Shown: one piece after another, positions 52,898 to 62,812 of the stretch | How the letters are laid out: each line of letters begins with the position of its first letter | Position numbering within the stretch: the stretch's first letter is position 1 | Position numbers and translations under genes: made by a program | Notes under the pieces: model-generated | The model's database searches: none | The model's input: only the letters and a program-made list of their open reading frames with translations | Told to the model about the DNA's origin: nothing | DNA from: Dendrophyllia cribrosa | Lineage: Eukaryota; Cnidaria; Anthozoa; Scleractinia; Dendrophylliidae | DNA length: 64,000 nt | Direction: 5' to 3' | Assembly (NCBI GenBank): GCA_024195265.1 | Contig: JAJLRJ010000011.1 | Span: forward strand, 25,148,792 to 25,212,791

Positions 52898-53084
52898 TAG
52901 GCCATTTGCACGATGACGTCATATGACTACAACTACCAGAATCCTTCAGTTTTTTGTTTTGTAGTGCAAATTAGGGCTATTGTTATTTAAACCGCACTGG
53001 GATTACAAAATTTAAATAAGAAAGGAAAAACGGAATGAATTCTGGTAGTTGTAGTCAAATGACGCCATGGTGCAAATGGCCTAT
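52898..53084. mobile_element. MITE with GGCCATTTGCAC ends, CRE palindrome
   Basis: TAGGCCATTTGCACGATGAC...ACTACAACTACCAGAATCC pairs with GAATTCTGGTAGTTGTAGTC...GTGCAAATGGCCTA. Contains GATGACGTCATATG. The duplicate locus has the unoccupied sequence CTAGAATTTATCAC near 28042-28055. Confidence 0.85.
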
Positions 53085-53129
53085 TTATCATCACACGATG
53101 AGGTCGACTGGTTACTTGTCAACAACTAA

Positions 53130-54030
53130 ATAAAAACCTAAATAAAATATGCTTCATGTAAAGTGTCTAATTTCAAATATATTATCTCGCTTGAAAGAGA
53201 ATGGCAAGCATGCAAGAGGACTTGGACACAGAAAATCTGTGCTTGCTGTGATACAAACTTTAGTTATGACAAATCAAAGAAATTTTAGCGCAACTGAAAA
53301 ATGGCATGGAAAGATAAATGGCAAACGTACAATGTACTTGTAGCAGCCGGCACCGTTTTTTATTTGTTATAGACCTAATTGCAGAAATGTTGTCATAGAA
53401 AATAAAAAATACCAAATAGGAATGAATTACTTCAATGGCATTCACAGAGGTATTATTAAAAAAAAAAGGAAAAAAAATATTTCGCATACATGACCTTTCA
53501 ACAGATATTTCTTCCGAACAAATTTCCATCAAATAAATGAATCAATTTTTATTTTAGAAATGAATATTTTTTTTTTATTTCTCAAAAATTTCTCCTCTGT
53601 GAAAATCATTCAGGTAATTAATTCCCATTTGGTATTTTATATTTTTGTATGGCAACGTTTCATCTGTAATTAAGTGTATGACTACAAATACTAAAGAGGT
53701 TTCATAAGAACAAGCTATAACTTTATAATGCGCAACTTATCTCCATTAGTAGAGTTCGAAAACAAGAAAATGGCAAGCCGACAGAATGTTCCTCAAAATC
53801 ATTAGATGAGTTGTTTAGAATTTTGGGCAACCATGCAAATTGAATGGAATGAAATCGGAAAGAAATGAAATGAAATGGATCAAAACTGGAATGAAGTAAA
53901 ATGGAATGAATTGGTTTTAATGGATTGAAACGATCTCAACGGATATCATGAACATCTCCTATCGTTACGGTATTTAGCCTGATTTTAAATCCAGCACCTT
54001 TTCTTAGATAAAGTGAACAACGATAAATAC
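53130..54030. other. No gene recognised; TGGAATGAAA-rich patch
   Basis: 53149-53343 is an unsupported open frame. From 53838 to 53920 there are repeated (T)GGAATGAA(A) words, an imperfect minisatellite. Confidence 0.45.
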
Positions 54031-54118
54031 AATAAACTGCAAGGGCTGATCTGACTACGTAAAAAAAGTTGACTTTGCGAGACACCAACACAACAGAAAC
54101 CGATAAAGTAGGGTTGCA

Positions 54119-54163
54119 ACCGTGGACAGCTGTTTCGTTCTTGTTGGAACTCGTCAGCACGGT
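54119..54163 (-). ncRNA. Hammerhead ribozyme (left arm)
   Basis: Minus strand: stem I ACCGTG, core CTGACGA, stem II GTTC-(CAACAA)-GAAC, GAAA, stem III palindrome ACAGCTGT, cleavage triplet GTC, then CACGGT closing stem I. Stem I is six perfect pairs and stem II four. Stem III is two pairs with an AGCU loop in a monomer, or an 8-bp palindrome in a dimer. All invariant positions of the CUGANGA/GAAA/UH core are present. Confidence 0.8.
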
Positions 54164-54609
54164 GTAGCAAACTAAATGACGCTTTCAAGAATGCCAGCGC
54201 AAATAGATTACCGTTCACCATATCAGGTTCCGTACTTTGTACTCACCAGAAAAACGCATGCCACATCACTTGTCCCGGGGAACAGGGAGCCCAAAATGTC
54301 ACAAAGGTGTCTCGCAAAGAAAAATGTAGATGAAAAAGGCCAATCTGAACATTGAAACGCATGGACAAAACCATGTTTAAAGAAAACACAGCATATCGGA
54401 TCTGTAAGGACCAACGGTCCCAAAATATATAGAAATAGAAGTAAAATCTGCTATGAAGCGCAAACGATAATGCTGCTAACGGTATGCGTGATGTAGCGCG
54501 CGTGATTTGGGTGACAAGTGAATACAAAGTACGGAAACTGATATGGCGAACGGGTCATTGTGTAATCTATTTGCGCTAGCATTCTTATAGGCGTCATTTA
54601 GTTTGCTAC

Positions 54610-54654
54610 ACTGTGCTGACGAGTTCCAATAAGAACGAAACAGCTGTCCACGGT
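54610..54654 (+). ncRNA. Hammerhead ribozyme (right arm)
   Basis: Plus strand: stem I ACTGTG / CACGGT (six pairs, one G-U wobble where the left arm has C-G), core CTGACGA (54616-54622), stem II GTTC-(CAATAA)-GAAC, GAAA (54637-54640), stem III ACAGCTGT, predicted cleavage after C54648. The stem I change preserves pairing and the loop II change is outside the core, consistent with selection or recent common origin. Confidence 0.8.
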
Positions 54655-54742
54655 TGCAACCCTACTTTATCGGTTTCTGTAGTGTTGTTGTCTTGCAAAG
54701 TCAACTTTTTTACGTAGTCAGATCAGCCCTTGCAGTTTACTG

Positions 54743-55368
54743 TATGTGTGTTCATTTTTTGCCTTATTAGGTCTCTCGCAGATCCTACGTATACATGTAC
54801 CGTTAGCAATATTATAGTCCGCGGTACTTTGCAGATTTTACTTTTAAACAAAGATACGAGTATGCAAACTTTAAAAGATCTACTAAAGGTCCATTTTTTA
54901 CCCTTTACAAAGCCATTTTTCCGATTTGAAGTCAAAGATGCAATCATTTTTGTTATATTTTTGAAATCTACCAGACATAGTAATTTTGAATTCAATTTTC
55001 ACTGAATAGTAGCTATATGATAAGATTTAGTGAGTATCACAAAATGAAGAGTTTGTGTGGATTCTGAGGACACTCTCTTAGAGACATTTTGAATGGATTT
55101 TGAACAATGTTTGAAGGCTCGTAACTTTGTTGCTATCCAACTAAACACCATCAAACTTGGCAACATTACTAATATGAACGTGGTCTTTTATGTGGTTCAT
55201 TTAGTTGATAAATTAAATTAAATTTGCAAATCGACCCTGTACAACGTTTGGTGGGTGCTGGTTGGATTTTAAAAGTTATCAGCGTTTCAAGCCAGCGTGG
55301 GTACTTTTCGACCACAGCAGCCAGCTTATTCTTGTCTTCCGCGTTATTGTCATGTTTCCACCCAAAGA
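54743..55368. other. No gene recognised
   Basis: Complementary open frames 54723-54995 (-) and 54730-55005 (+) lack domains. 55060-55320 is AT-rich unique sequence leading into the satellite. Confidence 0.4.
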
Positions 55369-57956
55369 GTAGGTCCACCATTCGATAAATAAAGTACGCT
55401 CAACGCAGTCACAATGGAGGCGCGGTGATGTACGCAGTAGGTCAACCATTCGATTAATAGAGTACGCTCAACGTAGTGACAATGGAGGCGCGGTGGTCTA
55501 CGCGGTGGGTCAACCATTCGATAAATAAAGTACGCTCAACGTAGTCACAATGGAGGCGCGGTGGTGTACGCAGTAGGTCAACCATTCGATAAATAAAGTA
55601 CACATAACGTAGTCACAATGGAAGCGCGGTAGTGTACGCAGTGGGTCCACCATTCGATAAATAAAGTACGCTCAACGTAGTTACAATGGAGGCGCGGTGG
55701 TGTACACAGTAGGTCAACCATTCGATAAATAAAGTACGCTCAACGTAGTCACAATGGAGGCGCGGTGGTGTACCCAGTAGGTCAACCATTCGATAAATAA
55801 TTTACGCTCAGCGCAGTCACAATGGAGGCGCGGTGGTGTACGCTGTAGGTCAACCATTCGATAAATAAAGTACGCTCAACGAAGTCACAATGGAGGCGCG
55901 GTGGTGTACGTAGTAGGTCCACCATTCGAAACATAAAGTACACTTAGCGTAGTCACAATGGAGGCGCGGTGGTGTACGCAGTAGGTCAACCATTCGATAA
56001 ATAAAGTACGCTCAACGTAGTCACAATAGAAGCGCGGTAGTGTACGCAGTGGGCCCACCATTCGATAAATAAAGTACACTTAACGTAGTCACAATAGAAG
56101 CGCGGTAGTGTACGCAGTGGGTCCACCATTCGATAAATAAAGTACGCTCAACGTAGTTACAATGGAGGCGCGGTGGTGTACACAGTAGGTCAACCATTCG
56201 ATAAATAAAGTACGCTCAACGTAGTCACAATGGAGGCGCGGTGGTGTACGCAGTAGGTCAACCATTCGATAAATAAAGAACGCTCAACGCAGTCACAATG
56301 GAGGCGCGGTGGTGTACGCTGTAGGTCAACCATTCGATAAATAAAGTACGCTCAACGCAGTCACAATGGAGGCGCGGTGGTGTACGTAGTAGGTCCACCA
56401 TTCGAAAAATAAAGTACACTTAGCGTAGTCACAATGGAGGCGCGGTGGTGTACGCAGTAGGTCAACCATTCGATAAATAAAGTACGCTCAACGTAGTCAC
56501 AATGGAAGCGCGGTAGTGTACGCAGTGGGCCCACCATTCGATAAATAAAGTACACATAACGTAGTCACAATGGAAGTGCGGTAGTGTACGCAGTGGGTCC
56601 ACCATTCGATAAATAAAGTACGCTCAACGTAGTTACAATGGAGGCGCGGTGGTGTACACAGTAGGTCAACCATTCGATAAATAAAGTACGCTCAACGTAG
56701 TCACAATGGAGGCGCGGTGGTGTACGCAGTAGGTCAACCATTCGATTAATAGAGTACGCTCAACGTAGTGACAATGGAGGCGCGGTGGTCAACGCGGTGG
56801 GTCAACCATTCGATAAAAAAAGTACGCTCAACGTAGTCACAATGGAGGCGCGGTGGTGTACGCAGTAGGTCAACCATTCGATAAATAAAGTACACATAAC
56901 GTAGTCACAATGGAAGCGCAGTAGTGTACGCAGTGGGTCCACCATTCGATAAATAAAGTACGCTCAACGTAGTTACAATGGAGGCGCGGTGGTGTACACA
57001 GTAGGTCAACCATTCGATAAATAAAGTACGCTCAACGTAGTCACAATGGAGGCGCGGTGGTGTACGCAGTAGGTCAACCATTCGATAAATAAAGAACGCT
57101 CAACGCAGTCACAATGGAGGCGCGGTGGTGTACGCTGTAGGTCAACCATTCGATAAATAAAGTACGCTCAACGCAGTCACAATGGAGGCGCGGTGGTGTA
57201 CGTAGTAGGTCCACCATTCGAAAAATAAAGTACACTTAGCGTAGTCACAATGGAGGCGCGGTGGTGTACGCAGTAGGTCAACCATTTGATAAATAAAGTA
57301 CACTTAACGTAGTCACAATGGAAGCGCGGTAGTGTACGCAGTAGGTCAACCATTCGATAAATAAAGTACGCTCAACGCAGTCACAATGGAGGCGCGGTGG
57401 TGTACGCTGTAGGTCAACCATTCGATAAATAAAGTACGCTCAACACAGTCACAATAGAGGCGCGGTGGTGTACGTAGTAGGTTCACCATTCGAAAAATAA
57501 AGTACACATAGCGTAGTCATAATGGAGGCGCGGTGGTGTACGCAGTAGGTCAACCATTTGATAAATAAAGTACACTTAACGTAGTCACAATGGAAGCGCG
57601 GTAGTGTACGCAGTAGGTCAACCATTCGATAAATAAAGTACACTTAACGTAGTCACAATGGAAGCGCGGTAGTGTACGCAGTAGGTCAACCATTCGATAA
57701 ATAAAGTACGCTCAACGTAGTCACAATGGAGGCGCGGTGGTGTACGCGGTGGGTCAACCATTCGATAAATAAACTACGCTCAACGTAGCCACAATGGAGG
57801 CGCGGTGGTGTACGCAGTAGGTCAACCATTCGATAAATAAAGTACGCTCAACGTAGTCACAATGGAGGCGCGGTGGTGTACGCGGTGGGTCAACCATTCG
57901 ATAAATAAACTACGCTAAACGTAGTCACAATGGAGGCGCGGTGGTGTACGCGGTGG
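55369..57956. repeat. 68-bp satellite array, about 38 copies
   Basis: The unit contains ACCATTCGATAAATAAAGTA, CGCTCAACGTAGTCACAATG and GAGGCGCGGTGGTGTACGCA, then GTAGGTCA. Variants (ACACATAACG, AAGCGCGGTAGTG, GTGGGTCC) recur in fixed order, and near-identical blocks repeat 476 bp (7 units) and 1088 bp (16 units) apart, showing higher-order amplification. The 64-residue minus frames are shadows (3 x 68 is a multiple of 3). The last unit runs directly into the tRNA-like head of the SINE at 57934. Confidence 0.95.
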
Positions 57957-58205
57957 TTGGCACGTTGGACTTCAGATCTGAAAGTCGGTGGTTCAAGGCC
58001 TTGTCGCGGCCGTCGTGTTGTTTCCTTAGACAGGAAACTTTATACTCCACATTTTCTCTCTGGTGTATAAATGGGTAACGGCGACAAAATGGTAGGGGTA
58101 GCCCTGCTATGGACAAGCTAGCATCCCATCCCTGGGGGAGTAGCAATACAGAAACCGGGTTAAGCTTCGGCCGAGTGGGTCACCTGTGGCTTGTGTGCGA
58201 CTTTA
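57934..58205 (+). mobile_element. tRNA-derived SINE
   Basis: The tRNA-like head at 57934-58011 has box A-like GCGGTGGTTGGCACGTTGG and box B-like GGTTCAAGGCC, with GACTT/AAGTC pairing in the anticodon arm. The body contains GACAGGAAACTTTATACTCC, GTGTATAAATGGGTAACGGC, CTAGCATCCCATCCCTGGGG and AGAAACCGGGTTAAG, the conserved body I associate with a SINE family common to marine invertebrates. No isotype is assigned. Confidence 0.75.
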
Positions 58206-58922
58206 CCTTTAATTACCAACCCACAATCCTTTTCTGATCCGCACTGACAAAGGGTCTTCTCTGCTGTCAAAATGGCGGGGCAGGCATATCCCAAGAATTA
58301 TGGCGTATTTTTTCACGTGACACACGGTGAATTGGCATTTTCGTAAGTTACTTCCAGCGATATGCAGCCATGTTTGTTTTCTAGTAATGTGAATCCGTTG
58401 TTTAAGCGAAATAAAGACATTTCATCATGTTTTACGCGACAGAATACTTCAGCATATTTGAAGTATTCCTGAAACCTTGTCCAGGGGTTTCTTCGCTTAC
58501 TATTTTATGAAAAAAAGAATTGTTACTGGAGACGAAGTTGGCAAGGAAAACGGCCAAGGATATTCAAATCCGCCGTAGACTGTTGGTTATTTATCTTTGT
58601 ATCCTTTTTCTGCACCGTCTAATCTCACTAATTGAAGGCCCAGTATCACCTATTCGGCTTTGCGGTCGTTTTTTTTGTTTTCAAATGACGAGTTCGCTCG
58701 TGATTGGCTCTTTTGGGAATTTTCGACTGCGTCGAGGCAGTGGACGCGCAATGTATTTTCGGTGATGCTGGTCCATTAAAGTTTATAAGAGCATATTTAA
58801 CCCACTACATACTCTACAATGGTGTGCAACCTCTGCGGACAATATCTAATGAAAAAGGGTGCAAACTATATATACAGTTAAATTAAGAACATAAATTTCA
58901 CAACAAAGATTAGATTAAAATG
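58206..58922. other. No gene recognised
   Basis: Short frames only (58520-58765, 58704-58886) with no domain or splice support. Confidence 0.4.
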
Positions 58923-58991
58923 TGCCCCAGCCGGGAGTTGAACCCGGGTCTCCTGATAACCGGACAGATGTCTTAACATTGACTCCTGCAT
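58923..58991 (-). ncRNA. tRNA-like sequence (pseudogene or SINE head)
   Basis: On minus: D-arm-like GTCAATGTTAAGACATC, then TGTCCGGTTATCAGGAGA in the anticodon position, a perfect T-arm CCGGG-TTCAACT-CCCGG (box B) and 3' CTGGGGCA. The 5' acceptor strand (TGCAGGAG) does not pair with the 3' strand, so the tRNA is defective. Confidence 0.55.
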
Positions 58992-59111
58992 TAGTTTTGG
59001 AGAAATGTTTATAAAACGCACTCAAATTCACTCGTAATAATATGTGATATTATGTAAACAAAACAAGACCCAATTTTATAGTTCTAACTTCACACGCGTC
59101 GCCTCCCTAAA

Positions 59112-59467
59112 ATTAAAAAAAAAATAGCTCGGTCGTTTACTGATTTCATTGCTTTTGAAAGTAGTCTTTTCAAATGTAACGGAAAGACGTCACGGTTTGG
59201 GAAATAAAATATGAGTGTGTATTTCATCGGGAATCAATAAATTAAATATTCAAAGCGAGTACAGTTGTCAACATACGGTCGCGTAGTACTGTTTTTAAGA
59301 ATTGCTAAAATTAAAAAAAATAGCCCAGTCGTTTACTGATTTCATTGCTTTTAAAAGTAGTCTTTTCAAATGTAACAGAAAGAAGTCACTGTTTGGGAAA
59401 TATTAGGTGACGAGTTTGGATTTGATCAGGAATCAATAAATTAAATATTCACGGCGAGTACAGAAAA
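59112..59467. repeat. Tandem duplication (~160 bp, two copies)
   Basis: 59112-59272 and 59310-59467 share GTCGTTTACTGATTTCATTG, AAAGTAGTCTTTTCAAATGT, GGTTTGGGAAATA-type and AATCAATAAATTAAATATTC in order. Confidence 0.85.
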
Positions 59468-59741
59468 CGTGTCTTGACGTGTTCTTAAGTGTGTCACGCA
59501 AAATTCGTTGAGGGGGAAGTGGTTCGTGACCCATTTAAATAAATCGTAAAACTTTCTTATGCAAACGCATGAGTATAGGCTACCACTGTAGCCTCTTATT
59601 CATAAAGCTGTGCGTAGAATGTTTGCGCTCCCACTAGTTTTCATAACTATACAGAGTAATTGGCACTGATTTTTTTTTATGGAGCAGACACAGAATTTTT
59701 GCGCCCTCGTTAGTTTTTGTAATTATACAGCTGACTCGTCC

Positions 59742-59812
59742 CCAGTCGTCTCTCAATTAACGAGAGGAGCGCGAGGTGTGATGGGAAGGAGGAAAGACGG
59801 GAGACGACTGGC
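59742..59812. mobile_element. Small foldback element, CCCAGTCGTCTCTC type (copy 3)
   Basis: CCCCAGTCGTCTCTCAATTA at the left and GAAAGACGGGAGACGACTGG at the right are inverted. GGGAAGGAGG lies between. Same family as 18583 and 23526. Confidence 0.65.
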
Positions 59813-59828
59813 AGATCCTGTTTTCAAG

Positions 59829-60470
59829 ATGGCGGACGAAATAATGGCGGACGGTGGTGAAATTTTAAATTTGGAAAATAGGCCGTTCCATCGGACCTTT
59901 TTTAGTCGAAATTACCTTGCCCTCATATGCTATGTAGAGCCGAGCTCGGTTAAGCATTTTATGAGAAAACAGGGCTTGATCAAAATGATGAAAAATTCGA
60001 ACGAGAAGCGTAGCGATCGGTGAGGAGATCAAAAATCACGTACAGTGGCTGTCCACTCATCGCCTGACCGAGGTTTGTAGCTGCTACTGTTATCTTAATT
60101 CGCATTTTCACGCTACATATTGGACGTTTTGAATAATTTATAAGCTTAAGCTTTATGATTTACATATGTTGCAATCTGAACAAGTGGTGTTATAATATTT
60201 TTTTAATATCAGTTCGTTTCTTTAGTATCTACTCAGAGTTACGAATGTCTAACGGTTGCGTAATGTGCTGGCCTTAAAATGCTCGCTAAAGATACAATGG
60301 AGTGTGCATGCCTTCGCGTCCTTTCAGCTCACACCAGAACATATATACATATAGTATGCGGTTATGAAAGAAAGAAGACAACGCTACAGTTGTACGTGTG
60401 CAGGGGATGTTGGGGGAGAGAAGTAAAGCACATGAAAATAGCTGCCATCGAAGCCAAAGGATGGACTTAA
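59829..60470 (+). CDS. Possible two-exon gene, unrecognised
   Basis: Exon 1 starts at ATG in CAAGATGGCGGACG, reads MADEIMADGGEILNLENRPF, then HRTFFSRNYLALICYVEP and KQGLIKMMKNSNEKRSDR, and can end at donor CG|GTGAGG (60019/60020). A phase-matched exon (acceptor GTGTGCAG at 60396) continues GCWGREVKHMKIAAIEAKGW-stop at 60470. The start site overlaps the YY1-type motif also used by the minus gene at 23337. No AATAAA follows closely and I recognise no family, so this could be chance. Confidence 0.3.
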
Positions 60471-60753
60471 TAATAAGGAACTCGAAGATAGTAAATGTAG
60501 TTATTTTTTTAAGAGATTCATCTTTCTCAAAGAAAGCAAATCAACTGTACTGTATGTCATGTTATTTTATTTTTTCATTAAATACAAGCTAATACAAGAG
60601 TGATTTCCGTTAACTGTTTAGTATTTCATATGTTGCCTTGTACACTGCTTTGATGCAGTGGGTTGTATGTCCCTCATCTGCCTAAAAAAAAAGCATTTAA
60701 AAAGCAAGACCATGTCAACATTGCTATTTTGCCCTCCAGTTGTTGAAATCTTT

Positions 60754-61352
60754 TTAACCCTATTCGGCCTGGGCTTTTTTTGAGTTCCTGAGCCTGGGGG
60801 GGGGGGGGGGCACATTATGCCCCCCCCCCCCCCCCTCGTAACTTCAAGAATATTAAGGCTATGACAATGAAACCTAGAGGCCACATAGTACGTCCAAAAC
60901 TGTCTCCTTTGCGGTCAGCACAATGGAACGATGACGTCATATAACGTAGATATTAGGTAATTAGTTATACGGCCGCCATCTTGGATCCGCCATCTTGGAT
61001 TTCTGAATTTTTTTAAAACCTCTTTAAAACCGTCCAAATTGACCTAAAATTAATCAAAACCAATAAATAAACGATAAATGACGTAAAAAATACAAAAGTT
61101 ACACCAATAAACATTGTTTTTTTCATTCAAAGGTATAAATATGCAAATTTTCAAAAACATGGCTGTCAAAATCTTGTTGCCATGGAAACGTCAAGTCACG
61201 TGATCAAAAAATTGTCATATGAAATTGTTGCCAGATAAATTTTAGGAAAAGTCACGAAGTTTGATGGCGTTTGAATACATATTAAAGAAGTTATGAATGT
61301 TGAAAGTTAGCGCGCGCACTTTGTGCCCCCCACCCAGGCCGAATAGGGTTAA
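60754..61352 (-). mobile_element. Full-length MITE, poly(G)-ended family (copy 2)
   Basis: Ends TTAACCCTATTCGGCCTGGG and CCAGGCCGAATAGGGTTAA. The interior is the reverse complement of 37624-38235 throughout, including paired AAGATGGCGG motifs (60970-61005), the GATGACGTCATAT site, and the G run plus C run near 60795-60835. The right-hand C tract is short here. Confidence 0.85.
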
Positions 61353-61369
61353 ATATTAAGTCAAAGCCT

Positions 61370-62812
61370 ATACATTTTTCTCTCTGTCTCAAATATTTTG
61401 TTTTTGTTTTGATTCTCTTTACACTGTGCCTTTGCCCTTGCCCTCTTGTTTTGTGGCTGATTTATATACAGGTTAAACAAAATCACAGTTTTGGTATCCT
61501 GACAACAATACAGACACCCTCGATGCAACACTGAACTGTATTTCGTATATTATCTTGTACACTGCTTTTCTGTATTGGGTTGTATGTCCGTCATCTGCCT
61601 GAAAAAGTTTTTCCTAGTCAACATTACTATTTTGCCTTCCAGATGTTATATACTGTAACTATTATAAGGACAAACCCTATATTATTTTTTCACATATTTT
61701 GTTTTTGTTTTGTTTTCTTTACCTTATGCCCTTGCCCCTACCCTCTTATTTTGTAGTTACTCTCTTCTACCATACTTATTGCAATAAGTGCCCTGGGTGC
61801 TTTTTTATTTTGGGACCTTGAGGTTAGGTGCTCACCATATTCAAGGTGGGTGGTTATTTGAGGGTTGGTGTTTATTATTTTTTCAACATTTTCATCAAAT
61901 GAGGACATTTTTACAGAATAACAAAACAAAGGACAACAAGTATTATTTCACTTCAACCAAATAAAACAAAACAGGACTCAGGCTCAATGAATAAGGCAAA
62001 AACAGTATAAACAGTTCATTAAAAATCTGAGCTTCGAACGGTCAGTCAAGGAATTAAATTTAAAGCCAATTTCGGTAACAGAATTGATGCTCCTCTTACT
62101 TTAAGCTGGACTAGTACAAAAATGTTTTTGAGGTGTGAGTGGGGAGGGTGGTAAGGGGTGGGCACTTAATTTTTTTCATGGTATACAAATTAAACAAAAA
62201 ATATTAAAACATAGTTTTTGTATCCTGACTGCAATACAAGCAACCTCAATGTAGTACCCTATGCCCTTGTGCCATACCCTCTTGTTTTATGGTTTTTAAA
62301 TCTGCCTGGCTCTCTTATATACAGGTCAAATAAAATGTAATAAAATGCAGTTTTGATGTCCAGACAGCATTACAGACACCCTCAATCAATGCAACATAAA
62401 ACATGTCCACATTGCTAGTCCACATAACTATTTTGCCCTCCAGTTGTTATACAATTTCATGCAAATACAAGAATAAACCCTTACATATATTTCTTCACTC
62501 TGCTTTCATATTTTTTGTTTTTGTTTTGTTTTTTCGCCTTATGCCCTTTGCACACTACCCTCTTATTTTGTGGTTTTCAAATCTACCTGACTCTCTTACA
62601 TAGAAATTAAACAAAATGACATTAAGACACAATATCCTGACAGCAATACAGACACCCTCAATTTTCAAAGACAAACCCTGTATAGCTTTTCTCTGCCTTC
62701 ACATATTTTGTTTTCTTCACAATATGCACATTATGCCCTCGTCCCTGCCCTCTTGATTTGGGTTTTTTAAATCTACCAGACTCTCTCATATACAAATTAA
62801 ACAAAATGAAAA
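61370..62812. repeat. Diverged tandem array, period a few hundred bp
   Basis: The sequence TTTTGGTATCCTGACAACAA followed by TACAGACACCCTC, together with CATATTTTGTTTTTGTTTTG, CCTCTTATTTTGTGGTTT-type and TATACAGGTTAAACAAAAT, recurs at about 61490, 62220, 62355, 62635 and again at 63975; TGCACTGCTTT-GTTGTATGTC words recur at 60640 and 61560. Copies have many indels. Open frames inside (e.g. 61738-61929) are not conserved between copies. Confidence 0.7.

Larger units (their letters stand above)
54031..54742. mobile_element. Foldback element with a hammerhead ribozyme in each arm
   Basis: Arms 54031-54246 and 54518-54742 are inverted copies (~215-225 bp; AAACTGCAAGGGCTGATCTG, GTAGGGTTGCAACCGTGG, TTGCGCTGGCATTCTTG-type) around a 271-bp spacer without recognisable coding. 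Each arm contains a complete type I hammerhead core in the sense pointing into its own 5'-to-3' direction (minus at left, plus at right). The arrangement resembles the inverted pseudo-LTR structure of Penelope-like elements or a ribozyme-bearing non-autonomous relative. Confidence 0.75.

Noticed and set aside
55885..57643. Three nearly identical 64-residue open frames on the minus strand
   Set aside because: They are frame shadows of the 68-bp satellite (three units make 204 bp) and repeat with the array.
55369..57956. CRISPR-like regular repeats
   Set aside because: There are no unique spacers. The whole 68-bp unit repeats, so it is a satellite in a eukaryotic genome.
57934..58011. Functional tRNA gene
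   Set aside because: Box A and B are present, but the acceptor stem and T-loop (GGTTCAAGGCC) are defective, and a SINE body follows.
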